A stretch of 64,000 bases of DNA. Origin: CAVYBY01 sp963766935. GTDB taxonomy: Bacteria > Actinomycetota > UBA4738 > HRBIN12. Where the stretch lies: positions 209,365 to 273,364 of the forward strand of contig CAVYBY010000009.1 of NCBI GenBank assembly GCA_963766935.1, written 5' to 3'. The notes under the pieces are model-generated. The model saw nothing but the letters and a program-made list of their open reading frames with translations, was not told where the DNA came from and made no database searches. Positions 8,719 to 17,302 of this stretch are shown here, piece by piece. The position numbers and the translations under genes were made by a program. Position 1 is the first letter of the stretch. Every line of letters begins with the position of its first letter.

Positions 8719-10060
8719 CCGCGTGCCGGCGTTGCTGGAACGGGAAGAGGAGCGGTTCTCCGAGCTCCGTCCGCGTTCGAAGGAGCTGTTCGACCGCGCG
8801 CAGCGGTCGCTCCTGGGCGGCGTGCCGATGCCGTGGATGACCGAGTGGGCCGGCCCGTACCCCGTGTTCGTGAGCGAGGCGCACGGCGCCCGGTTCACCG
8901 ACGTGGACGGACTCGAGTACGTGGACTTCTGCCTCGGCGACACCGGCGGAATGGCCGGTCACGGGCCCAAGCCGTCGGTCGAGGCGATCGCCGAGCAGTC
9001 CGCGAAGGGCATCACGCTGATGCTGCCGACCGAGGACGCCGCCTGGGTCGGCGAGGAGATGACCCGGCGGTTCGGTGTCCCCTTCTGGCAGTTCTGCCTG
9101 ACGGCGACCGACGCGAACCGCTTCACGCTGCGGATCGCGCGCGAGATCACCGGACGTCCGAAGGTGCTCGTGTTCAACGGCTGCTACCACGGCACGGTCG
9201 ACGAGGCGCTCGTCTCGCTCGACGCCGACGGCCGGGTGGTGGAGAAGTCCGGCGCCATCGGGCCGCAGGTGGACCCGGCCGAGACGACGAGGGTCGTGGA
9301 GTTCAACGACCTCCCGGCGCTCGAGGCGGCGCTCGCGAACGGCGACGTGGCCTGCGTGCTGGCGGAGCCGGCGCTCACCAACATCGGCATCGTGCCGCCC
9401 GATCCCGGGTTCCACGACGCGCTCCGCGAGCTGTGCACGTCGACCGGCACGTACCTCGTGATCGACGAGACGCACACGATCTGCGCCGGGCCCGGCGGCG
9501 CGACGAAGGCGTGGGGGCTCGAGCCGGACTTCCTGACGATCGGCAAGACGCTCGCCGCCGGCGTCCCGGCCGCGGCCTACGGCATGAGCGCCGAGGTCGC
9601 CGAGCGCGTGGCCGTCCACCCCGACATGCTGACGAGAACGGACGTGGGCGGGATCGGCGGAACGCTCTCGGGCAACGCCCTCTCGCTCGCCGTCATGCGC
9701 GCCACGCTCGAGCAGGTGCTCACCGAGGAAGCGTTCGCCCGGATGATCCCGCTGGGGGACCGGTGGACGGCCGGGGTCGCCGAGTCGATCGCCCGCCACG
9801 GGCTCCCGTGGGAGGTCCAGCAGCTCGGCTGCCGCGCGGAGTACTGGTTCACGCCCTCGGTTCCGCGAAACGGCGGCCAGGCCGAGGCGGCCGACGACGT
9901 CGAGCTGTCCCGCTACACGCATCTGTTCGCGCTCAACCGCGGCGTGCTGCTGACGCCGTTTCACAACATGGCCCTGATGAGCCCCGCGACCACCGAGGAC
10001 GACGTCGACCGCCACACGGCGGTCTTCGACGAGATGGCCGCCGAGCTCGGATCCTCTTGA
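8702..10060 (+). CDS. Class III aminotransferase, glutamate-1-semialdehyde-aminomutase-like
   Basis: This PLP enzyme is predicted to move an amino group between an omega-amino compound and a keto acid. ATG 8702 lies inside the upstream amidohydrolase reading frame. The fold markers are GDTGGMAGHGP at the N-terminal domain, NGCYHGT, the cofactor-aspartate segment VIDETHTIC, and the Schiff-base lysine in TIGKTLAAG. Its length (452 residues) and the GGIGGTLSGNALSLAV segment point to the GSA-aminomutase-like branch, but haem synthesis neighbours are absent, so a catabolic role is more likely. A 17-base gap with a GAAGGAG ribosome site leads to a second aminotransferase. Confidence 0.9.
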   Translation: MPYDRSRVPALLEREEERFSELRPRSKELFDRAQRSLLGGVPMPWMTEWAGPYPVFVSEAHGARFTDVDGLEYVDFCLGDTGGMAGHGPKPSVEAIAEQSAKGITLMLPTEDAAWVGEEMTRRFGVPFWQFCLTATDANRFTLRIAREITGRPKVLVFNGCYHGTVDEALVSLDADGRVVEKSGAIGPQVDPAETTRVVEFNDLPALEAALANGDVACVLAEPALTNIGIVPPDPGFHDALRELCTSTGTYLVIDETHTICAGPGGATKAWGLEPDFLTIGKTLAAGVPAAAYGMSAEVAERVAVHPDMLTRTDVGGIGGTLSGNALSLAVMRATLEQVLTEEAFARMIPLGDRWTAGVAESIARHGLPWEVQQLGCRAEYWFTPSVPRNGGQAEAADDVELSRYTHLFALNRGVLLTPFHNMALMSPATTEDDVDRHTAVFDEMAAELGSS

Positions 10061-10077
10061 CCCGAAGGAGCACATCG

Positions 10078-11406
10078 ATGACGGACCACCTGAGCCCCGA
10101 GCAGATCCTTGCCGACGCGAAGCGTTTCACGCTGTTCGACTGGCAGGCCCAGGCGAAGGTGGCGCCGCTCGTGATCGATCATGCCGAGGGCGTCTACATG
10201 TACGCGCCCGACGGCACGAAGTACCTGGACTTCAACTCCCAGCTGATGGGCGTGAACATCGGCCACGGCGACAAGCGCGTGGTGGAGGCGATCGTCGAGC
10301 AGGCCGCGCGGCTGCCCTACGTCAGCCCGTTCATCGCCTACGAGGGGCGGGCGCTGCTCGGCCGCAAGCTCGCGGAGCTCTACCCCGGCGACATCGAGAA
10401 GTCGTTCTTCACCCTCGGCGGCGCCGAGGCGAACGAGAACGCGATCCGGATCGCCAAGGCGTACACGGGCCGGCAGAAGGTGATGGCCAGATATCGCTCC
10501 TACCACGGCGCGACCTACGCAACGATCAATCTGACGGGCGAGCCGCGCCGCTGGGCGAACGAGAACCCGCCGATGCCCGGCGTCGTGCGCGTCCTGGATC
10601 CGTATCACGGGATCGAGCGCGGCTGGGACGACGCCGCGACCTCGCTCGCCCTGCTCGAAGAGACCATCCAGCTCGAGAACCCCGACTCGATCGCGGCGTT
10701 CATCCTCGAGACGGTGGTCGGCGCGAACGGAATCCTGGTGCCGCCCGACGGCTACCTCCAGGGCGTCCGCGAGCTGTGCACCAGGTACGGCATCGTCTTC
10801 ATCGCCGACGAGGTCATGTGCGGGTTCGGCCGCACGGGCGAGTGGTTCGCCGTCGACCACTGGGACGTCGTCCCGGATCTGATCACCGTGGCGAAGGGGC
10901 TCACCTCGTCCTACCTGCCGCTCGGGGCGCTCGGCATCTCGCCGGAGATCGCCGAGTACTTCGACGATCACGTGTTCGCCGGCGGTCTCACCTACAACTC
11001 GCATCCGCTCTCGGTCGCCGCGTCGCTGGCCGCGATCCGGGTGCTGGAGGAGGACGACCTCGTCGGCAACGCCAAGCGGCTGGATCCGGTTCTGCGGCGC
11101 CATCACGAGCAGCTGGCCGCGAAGCACCCGAGCGTCGGCGCTCACCGCAACATCGGTCTGTTCGGCGTGCTCGAGCTGGTGAAGAGCCGGGAGACCATGG
11201 AGCCGCTCTCGCCGTTCAACGTGACCAACGACACCATGGTGGCCGTCAACAAGGCGCTGCTCGCTCGCGGCCTGTTCACGATCGTCCGGTTCAACTCGAT
11301 CATGACCAACCCACCTCTGTGCATCACCGAGCAGCAGCTCGACGAGGGCTTCGCCGTGATCGACGAGGTCCTGACCGAGATCGCCGACCCGGCGGTGCAG
11401 GGGTAG
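10078..11406 (+). CDS. Class III (aspartate-family) aminotransferase
   Basis: A second PLP-dependent transaminase follows, 442 residues long and clearly different from its neighbour. A GAAGGAG site at 10063-10069 fixes the ATG at 10078. Motifs are SQLMGVNIGHGD, the GGAEANENAIRIAK helix, RSYHGATYA, the cofactor Asp in FIADEVMCGFGRTG, and the Schiff-base Lys in VAKGLTSSYLPLG. This last form is typical of omega-amino acid:pyruvate transaminases (taurine, beta-alanine or 4-aminobutyrate type). The esterase start lies five bases after the stop. Two divergent transaminases side by side suggest that the block degrades an amine-containing compound; the identity of that compound is inference. Confidence 0.91.
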   Translation: MTDHLSPEQILADAKRFTLFDWQAQAKVAPLVIDHAEGVYMYAPDGTKYLDFNSQLMGVNIGHGDKRVVEAIVEQAARLPYVSPFIAYEGRALLGRKLAELYPGDIEKSFFTLGGAEANENAIRIAKAYTGRQKVMARYRSYHGATYATINLTGEPRRWANENPPMPGVVRVLDPYHGIERGWDDAATSLALLEETIQLENPDSIAAFILETVVGANGILVPPDGYLQGVRELCTRYGIVFIADEVMCGFGRTGEWFAVDHWDVVPDLITVAKGLTSSYLPLGALGISPEIAEYFDDHVFAGGLTYNSHPLSVAASLAAIRVLEEDDLVGNAKRLDPVLRRHHEQLAAKHPSVGAHRNIGLFGVLELVKSRETMEPLSPFNVTNDTMVAVNKALLARGLFTIVRFNSIMTNPPLCITEQQLDEGFAVIDEVLTEIADPAVQG

Positions 11407-11411
11407 CGGCC

Positions 11412-12437
11412 GTGGAGCCCTGGTCGTTCGAGCCCGCCGGCCGCTTCGACGAGCACACCTTCCACAGCCGCGTGCTCGAGACGAATCCGCTCGGAGATCC
11501 GGCCGACCGGCCCCTGTGGGTGTCGCTGCCGCCGGCCTACGACGACGAGCCGGACCGGCGGTTCCCGTCCGTGTACGTGATCCAGGGACTCGGGGGCCAG
11601 CTGGACATGTGGCGGAACCGGTCGCCGTTTCGGCGGAACTTCCCGGAGCTGGCCGACGACCTGTTCGCGCGCGGCGGGGCCCCGCCCTGCGTCGTCGTCT
11701 GGGTCGACTGCTGGACGTCGCTCGGCGGCAGCCAGTTCCTCGACTCGCCCGGCACCGGCAACTATCTGACCTACCTGTGCGACGAGATCGTCCCGTGGGT
11801 CGACGCGAACTACCGCACCGTCGCCGACCGCGATCATCGCGGGATCCAGGGGAAATCCAGCGGGGGATACGGCGCCATGGTGCTGCCGATGCTCCGGCCG
11901 GATCTGTGGGGCGGACTCGCCACGCACGCGGGCGACGCCCTGTTCGAGATGTGCTACGTGCCCGAGTTCAGGTTCTCGGTGCGGGCGCTTCGAGCCTCCT
12001 ACGGCGGTTCGTTCGACACCTTCTGGAAGGACTTCCGGTCCCGACCGGCGTTCTCCAAGGACGGCGACTTCTCCCTGACCAACGACTGGTGCATGGCCGC
12101 CTGCTACTCGGCGGACGAGGACGGAACGGTCCGGCTTCCGTACGACCCGGCGACCGGCGAGCTGATTCCCGAGGTGTGGGCGCGCTGGCTGCAGGTCGAT
12201 CCCGTCCGGATGGTGGCCGGCCACGCCGACACGCTCAAGACGATGCGCGCCATCTACGTCGACGCGGGCAAGAACGACGAGTTCTTCCAGGATCTCGGTG
12301 CGGTGGCGTTTCGCCGGGAGCTGGAAGCGATCGGCGTGACCGACATCTTCTTCGAGCTCTTCGACGGAACGCACTCGAGGATCGAGTATCGGTACCCGCT
12401 GGCCCTCAAGTATCTGGCCGAGCGTCTCTCCGCCTGA
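11412..12437 (+). CDS. Alpha/beta-hydrolase esterase, esterase-D/enterochelin-esterase-like
   Basis: This is a predicted serine esterase of the esterase-D/enterochelin esterase type, 341 residues with no signal peptide. GTG 11412 follows the transaminase stop by five bases. The nucleophile elbow is GKSSGGYGA (Ser in SSG), the acid is probably the Asp in YVDAGKNDEFF, and the histidine lies in DGTHSRIEYR near the C-terminus, giving a complete triad. The N-terminal FHSRVLETNPLG and FPSVYVIQGLGG segments match the usual first strands. As the last gene of the amidohydrolase/transaminase block it may release the substrate for the upstream enzymes. It is convergent with the cyclase gene, 9 bases away. 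Confidence 0.85.
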   Translation: MEPWSFEPAGRFDEHTFHSRVLETNPLGDPADRPLWVSLPPAYDDEPDRRFPSVYVIQGLGGQLDMWRNRSPFRRNFPELADDLFARGGAPPCVVVWVDCWTSLGGSQFLDSPGTGNYLTYLCDEIVPWVDANYRTVADRDHRGIQGKSSGGYGAMVLPMLRPDLWGGLATHAGDALFEMCYVPEFRFSVRALRASYGGSFDTFWKDFRSRPAFSKDGDFSLTNDWCMAACYSADEDGTVRLPYDPATGELIPEVWARWLQVDPVRMVAGHADTLKTMRAIYVDAGKNDEFFQDLGAVAFRRELEAIGVTDIFFELFDGTHSRIEYRYPLALKYLAERLSA

Positions 12438-12446
12438 GGCGACCCT

Positions 12447-13784
12447 TCACATCCGGCCGAGGAGGAACCAAACCTCGGTCGGGCCCTTCCCCTTCAGCTC
12501 GAGCATCGTGGCGTCGCTGAAGCGGTAGCGATCGCGCAGGCGTTCGTACGTGGTCGCCGAGACGAGGATCCGGCCCGGCTCGCCGTGGGACTCGAGCCGG
12601 CTGGCGAGGTTCACGGTGTCGCCCCACAGGTCGTAGGCGAACCGCCGGCGCCCGATCACCCCACCGACGACCGGTCCCGTCGCGATGCCGACACGGACGC
12701 TCATCGGGTCGCCCCCCGGCCATCGCTCCCCGTCGAGGCATTCGAGGATTCCGAGGGCCATCTCGGCGGCGGCCCCGGCGTGGTCGGTTCGCGGCACGGG
12801 CGCGCCGGAGACGGCCATGTACGCGTCGCCGACGGTCTTGACCTTCTCCATGTCGACGCGACCCGCGAGCTCGTCGAACCGCGTGAAGACGGCGTCGAGC
12901 GATTCCACGATCGCCGTCGGCGCGATCCGACCGGCCTGCTCGGTAAAGCCGACCAGGTCGGCGAAGAGCACGCTGACCTCTTCATACGCGTCGGCAATCG
13001 ACCGGCCGTTCGCGCCGGCCTCGGTCGCCAGCCGGTCGACGATCGGGTCGGGCAGCGCGTTGCGAAGCAGGTCGTCGGCTCGCGCACGCTCGTGATCGAG
13101 CTCCAGCTCGCGCAGGAAGACGACGCGCACCGACCGCTCCAGGCCGTACCCGGCCGCCATCCCGATGCCGGCAAAGACGAACAGGAAGAAGTCGGCGTAC
13201 AGCACGTCGTTTCGCGTGTCGTTCAGGACGCCGAGCGCCACGACGTTGTAGGCGGCGAGCAGCACGGCGCCCGCGCTGAAGGAGTAGGGGAGCTGCAGAC
13301 GCGTCAGGATGTAGCAGAACGCCTGAGCCAGCATGACCCCCGCGTAGCCCCAGTCGGCTCTGGCGTCGGGCACGAACGCGCGGTGGACGGCCCACAGGAC
13401 GCCGCTCGCGATGACGGTTCCCGTGAGCACCTGCTCCCACACCTTCGGGTACCAGCGCGCGTACGTCAGCGCGAGGCTGACCGCGACGATCGGGATCCCG
13501 ATCCCGTAGCGGATGATGAGGTCGGCCTGCTGGCCGTCCACGATGATCAGCCGGCCGAGGATGCCGAAGATGATCCAGGTCGCGATCGCCATGATGTGCG
13601 CCAGGCGGATGTACGGCAGCGCATCGCTGTAGTAACGCCGCTGGAACCGCCGTTCGAGGTCGTCGTCGAAGAAGCGGAGCGCGAACGGCCGGATCTCCGG
13701 CGCCCGTTCGAGGAAATGACGCAGCGGCGCCGGCACGAACCGGGCCCGCGGCGGGCCACCTTCGGGGGCGTCGGTGGTGTCCAT
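12447..13784 (-). CDS. Membrane adenylate/guanylate cyclase (class III)
   Basis: This is predicted to make cAMP or cGMP at the membrane. ATG 13784 is preferred over the GTG-type start at 13817 because it gives a normal cytoplasmic N-terminus of about 55 residues. About six hydrophobic helices span residues 60-225, followed by a short coiled linker (REL...DHERARADDLL) and the catalytic domain from about residue 260. Both metal aspartates are visible (VLFADLVGFTE and VGDAYMAVSG), as is the WGDTVNLASRLES segment carrying the transition-state Asn and Arg, so the enzyme should be active. The length is 445 residues. It is divergent from the pirin gene. Confidence 0.92.
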   Translation of the reverse strand: MDTTDAPEGGPPRARFVPAPLRHFLERAPEIRPFALRFFDDDLERRFQRRYYSDALPYIRLAHIMAIATWIIFGILGRLIIVDGQQADLIIRYGIGIPIVAVSLALTYARWYPKVWEQVLTGTVIASGVLWAVHRAFVPDARADWGYAGVMLAQAFCYILTRLQLPYSFSAGAVLLAAYNVVALGVLNDTRNDVLYADFFLFVFAGIGMAAGYGLERSVRVVFLRELELDHERARADDLLRNALPDPIVDRLATEAGANGRSIADAYEEVSVLFADLVGFTEQAGRIAPTAIVESLDAVFTRFDELAGRVDMEKVKTVGDAYMAVSGAPVPRTDHAGAAAEMALGILECLDGERWPGGDPMSVRVGIATGPVVGGVIGRRRFAYDLWGDTVNLASRLESHGEPGRILVSATTYERLRDRYRFSDATMLELKGKGPTEVWFLLGRM

Positions 13785-13880
13785 CGCAGGATGGTGCCAC
13801 AGCCACCCCAAACACACCGGAGGAATAGCGGTCCGCCCGGTCCGTGTTCACCAGGGCGTCGAACAAGGGAGAATGCGGAC

Positions 13881-14876
13881 ATGCCTGCCATCACCGTCGA
13901 GGACCTGACCACCCTGGAACGCCTGACCTCGCCCGACGAAGCCGTCCGGCAGCGCCGTGTGCGCTCGGTGACGACCGCGCCCAGGGGACTGGAGGGCGAA
14001 GGGTTCCCCGTCCGGCGCGCGTTCGCGGGCGTCGATCTCGCCGATCTGGACCCGTTCGTGCATCTGGATCAGATGGGCGAGGTCGAGTACGCGCCGGGTG
14101 AGCCCAAGGGGACGCCCTGGCATCCGCATCGTGGCTTCGAGACCGTCACCTACATGATGGACGGGATCTTCGAGCACCAGGATTCCAACGGCGGCGGCGG
14201 CGTCATCACCAACGGCGACACGCAGTGGATGACTGCCGGCGCCGGCATCCTTCACATCGAGCGGCCGCCGGAGCATCTGGTCGCCAGCGGCGGTCTCTTC
14301 CACGGCCTCCAGCTCTGGGTCAACCTGCCGCGCGCGGAGAAGTGGGCGCCGCCCCGCTACCAGGATCTTCGTGGCAGCGAGGTTGCGCTGCTGGCGTCGC
14401 CGGACGCCGGCGCGCTCGTTCGCGTCATCGCCGGCCGGCTCGGTGAGCGCACAGGCCCCGGCAGCACCTACACGCCGATGACGATGGTCCACGCCTCGAT
14501 CGCGCCCGGCGCCCGCCTCGACATGCCGTGGCAACCAGAGTTCAACGCGCTGGCCTACGTCCTGTCCGGCGCCGGCACCGTGGGTCTGGAGCACATCGCC
14601 GTCTCCTCGGGACAGCTCGCGTTGTTCGGCCCCGGCGACGCGATCCGCCTGGAGGCCGCCGAGGTCCAGGAGGGTCGCTCGCCGGCGCTCGAGGTTCTGG
14701 TGCTGGGCGGCCGCCCGATCCGTGAGCCGGTCGCGTGGATGGGACCGTTCGTGATGAACACGCGCGACGAGGTCATCCAGGCGTTCGAGGACTATCAAGC
14801 GGGACGGCTCGGTCAGATTCCGGCGGTCCACAACACCCCGTCGGAGGTCGTCGAGTCGGGCGAGCCGAACGGCTGA
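13881..14876 (+). CDS. Pirin-family cupin protein
   Basis: Pirins are bicupin proteins; bacterial members bind iron and some act as quercetinases or regulate metabolism. ATG 13881 gives 331 residues with no signal peptide. The metal-binding first cupin shows PHRGFETVTYMMDG and then the DTQWMTAGAGILHIE strand, with the His-x-His-x10-His-x-Glu-like ligands in place. The second cupin (about residues 190-310) lacks metal ligands, as usual. The C-terminal MGPFVMNTRDEVIQAFEDYQ segment is a standard pirin ending. It stands between divergent and co-directional neighbours of unrelated function. Confidence 0.92.
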   Translation: MPAITVEDLTTLERLTSPDEAVRQRRVRSVTTAPRGLEGEGFPVRRAFAGVDLADLDPFVHLDQMGEVEYAPGEPKGTPWHPHRGFETVTYMMDGIFEHQDSNGGGGVITNGDTQWMTAGAGILHIERPPEHLVASGGLFHGLQLWVNLPRAEKWAPPRYQDLRGSEVALLASPDAGALVRVIAGRLGERTGPGSTYTPMTMVHASIAPGARLDMPWQPEFNALAYVLSGAGTVGLEHIAVSSGQLALFGPGDAIRLEAAEVQEGRSPALEVLVLGGRPIREPVAWMGPFVMNTRDEVIQAFEDYQAGRLGQIPAVHNTPSEVVESGEPNG

Positions 14877-14926
14877 GCTCCCCTTCCGGCTCCCGTGCCG
14901 GACACCGGGTCGCCATACTCGGCGGC

Positions 14927-15574
14927 ATGCTCCGGCGCCTCATTCCTGGGCGGCACCCGACGGTCCTGATCTCGCTCTTGATCGCGTTCACGTCGGTTCT
15001 CGGCGCAGCCGCGGCCTGGCGAACCGCCGTCGCGAGCGGTCAGGCCTCGGGCGCCGAACGGGCGGCGTTCGACCAGGTGGTCGCCCGCGAGCAGGCGCGC
15101 GCGGCGGTCGCGGACCGGCTCGAGAACGGATTTCGAAGCTACCTCCTTGCCAAGCAGGACCAGGCGCTCGCCGTGTCTCTGGGCGACGCGGCCACTCGCG
15201 CGGCGCCCGGCGACGCCGCGCGACTTCTGGCTGAGGCGCAGGCGTGGGCGACCGTCTCCCGGTCGCTGATGGACGGGATCGACCCGGACCTGCGCACGCC
15301 GACGGGCTCGATCAACCTGGAGCGAGGCTTTCAGATCAACCTGGCCCAGGCCGAGCGCGAGCAGGACCTCGATCCCGCCCCCGAGTTCGCCCTGGCGGAT
15401 GCGGCCCGGCACCGATCGGAGCAGCTGGTCGGGCTGACCGCCCTGATGATCGCCGCCGCCTTCTTCCTCACCCTCGCGCGGGTGCTTCGGACTCGCACCT
15501 ACCTGGTCTTCTTCGGCGCCGGCATCGGCACCCTCGCGGTCACGCTGGTCCTGTTCTTGGTGTGGGGGATCTAG
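14927..15574 (+). CDS. Membrane protein with periplasmic helical domain
   Basis: I do not recognise a family. ATG 14927 opens a 215-residue protein: a basic tip, a transmembrane helix (LISLLIAFTSVLGAAAAW, about 13-30), an Ala/Arg-rich helical domain presumably outside the membrane (about 32-160), and two closely spaced C-terminal helices (about 165-182 and 190-213). The stop TAG is followed immediately by the next ATG, so the two genes are one unit. The opening of the next protein has the same design (basic segment, hydrophobic helix, then a charged helix with an aromatic-Arg pattern), suggesting an old duplication or a two-component complex. Confidence 0.6.
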   Translation: MLRRLIPGRHPTVLISLLIAFTSVLGAAAAWRTAVASGQASGAERAAFDQVVAREQARAAVADRLENGFRSYLLAKQDQALAVSLGDAATRAAPGDAARLLAEAQAWATVSRSLMDGIDPDLRTPTGSINLERGFQINLAQAEREQDLDPAPEFALADAARHRSEQLVGLTALMIAAAFFLTLARVLRTRTYLVFFGAGIGTLAVTLVLFLVWGI

Positions 15575-17302
15575 ATGGAGCGCGCGGCGATGCTCGAGCT
15601 GGAGACCGATGCCGAGGAGCAGCCCGACCGCCGTCTTCGCGATCTGGTCGCCCTTCTCATGATCCTCGTGACGCTGCTCGGGGCGGTCGTCGCCTTCCTC
15701 GACACGAAGGCGCGCAACCGTGAGGCGCTCGCCGACCGGCGGGCTCAGGTCGAGATCGTGACGACGATGTCGCGGCTCGTCGGCGCCGACCGCGACATCT
15801 ACCGTCAAGCCCTGGCGGGGACGCTGGATTCGCAGGCCGTGACGCTCAGCCAGGTCCTCGATGGCATCGCCGGCCAAGGGCAGGCCCCCGCCTTCGCCCG
15901 GTCGCTCGCTGCGGCCGACCGAGCGGCGTCGCAGGCGATCGAGGCGGCCGGTTCGTCGGCGACCGACGGCTCCTACGGCGTGGGAACCAGCTTCGATTTC
16001 CCCGGGTTCTACCGCGACGTCTACGGGCCGGTCGATGCCGCGGCGGAGTACCAGAAGGCGTGGGCGCTGGAGCGCGACGGATGGGGCTCGAAGACGGGCG
16101 GGTATCTGCGCGTCGGCACGGTGCTCGCGGTGGCCGTGTTCCTGCTCGGCATCACGCTCACGGTTCCGGCCCGCGCCAGGCGCTCGTTTCTCTGGCTGGG
16201 CATGGCCGTGGCGCTCGCCGCCGCGGGGTGGACCGGAGCGATCGCCGCAAGTCGCGTGAGGGAGCCGGTGGACGGCGCCATCGCTTCCTACGTGTCCGCG
16301 CGGGTGCGTCTCGACGTGCTGGAGGGAAGACTCCAGTTCGGCGGCCGGACCCCCGACCAGAACGCCGACCGGGCGTCCTACGCCCTGGCCATCCGGTCGC
16401 TCACCGACGCGATCGACGAGCGCCCCGACTACGTCGAGGCCGTTCTGGCACGGGGGCTCGCCGAGTTCGAGCTCGATCTCTACTACTCCGACGCCCGGGG
16501 GCCGGTGGGCTCCGAGGCGGCTCAGCGCGATTTCACGCGGGCGACGGAGCTGACGCCGACGAACCCGATCGGCTGGACCGACCTCGGTGCCGCCGACTTC
16601 TGGCTTGGCGACTATTCCGCCGCGCTCGCGGCAAACCGGCGGGCCCTCTCACTGCGGCCGGACGAGCCGATCTCAAACCTCAACCAGGCGCTCTACCTGA
16701 TCGTGACCGGGCGGGACGGCGCCTACCACCTCCAGATGGAGCGGGTGAGAGATGCCATGGCCGCGATCCCCGCGTACCTGCGCAACGCGTCGCTCGCCCT
16801 CTATCAAGCCGTGTTCGATCAGGGGATCAGCCACCGTCCGCAGATCGCCCCCGCCATCGCGACGATGCGCGAGGACGTTCTCCGCACCGTGCATCAGATC
16901 GACGTGTCGATGACGCTCACTGGGAGTCCGACGCCCCGGCCGGTCGCGGCGACGATGGCCGATCTCACCTTCTCGATCACGCCCGACCTCTCCGAGATCG
17001 ACGCCGAATTCGACTACCGCGGGATGAAGACGGGCGAGCACTTCGAGTCCGAGGTATTCGTCAACGGCGCGCGAGCCGCCGGGCTCTCCCAGGCGTCGCT
17101 CTGGAACTCCGACGGGAGCCTGACCGTGCCCGACGGCCGGGCAAAGCTCCCGGTAAGGGCTGCCTTCGTCGCCGGGCAGGTCGTCCGCGTCGAGCTCTAC
17201 GTCGAAGGCAATCTGCTGGATGCGGGGGAGTTCACGGTCCCCGCGAGCAGCTCCACGATCCGCGCGGCGCTCTCTCCGCCGGGATCGCGTTCGGGGTTGT
17301 AG
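15575..17302 (+). CDS. Membrane protein with TPR-like repeats
   Basis: The function is unknown. In this 575-residue protein a first transmembrane helix lies at about residues 27-43 (LVALLMILVTLLGAVVAF), an external helical part runs to about 180, and two helices lie at about 183-200 and 207-224. From about residue 250 to 420 the pattern fits tetratricopeptide repeats (for example DYVEAVLARGLAEFELDLYY and PIGWTDLGAADFWLGDY). A beta-rich tail with ATMADLTFSITPDLSEIDAE ends the protein. It starts at the base after the previous stop. Its last 106 bases overlap the 3' end of the convergent arginase-like gene, which is unusually long. It is probably the scaffold half of a membrane complex with the gene upstream. 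Confidence 0.65.
   Translation: MERAAMLELETDAEEQPDRRLRDLVALLMILVTLLGAVVAFLDTKARNREALADRRAQVEIVTTMSRLVGADRDIYRQALAGTLDSQAVTLSQVLDGIAGQGQAPAFARSLAAADRAASQAIEAAGSSATDGSYGVGTSFDFPGFYRDVYGPVDAAAEYQKAWALERDGWGSKTGGYLRVGTVLAVAVFLLGITLTVPARARRSFLWLGMAVALAAAGWTGAIAASRVREPVDGAIASYVSARVRLDVLEGRLQFGGRTPDQNADRASYALAIRSLTDAIDERPDYVEAVLARGLAEFELDLYYSDARGPVGSEAAQRDFTRATELTPTNPIGWTDLGAADFWLGDYSAALAANRRALSLRPDEPISNLNQALYLIVTGRDGAYHLQMERVRDAMAAIPAYLRNASLALYQAVFDQGISHRPQIAPAIATMREDVLRTVHQIDVSMTLTGSPTPRPVAATMADLTFSITPDLSEIDAEFDYRGMKTGEHFESEVFVNGARAAGLSQASLWNSDGSLTVPDGRAKLPVRAAFVAGQVVRVELYVEGNLLDAGEFTVPASSSTIRAALSPPGSRSGL

Noticed and set aside
8833..10077. Possible N-terminal extension of the second aminotransferase
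   Set aside because: The open frame runs through the first aminotransferase out of frame; the GAAGGAG site and family alignment place the start at 10078.
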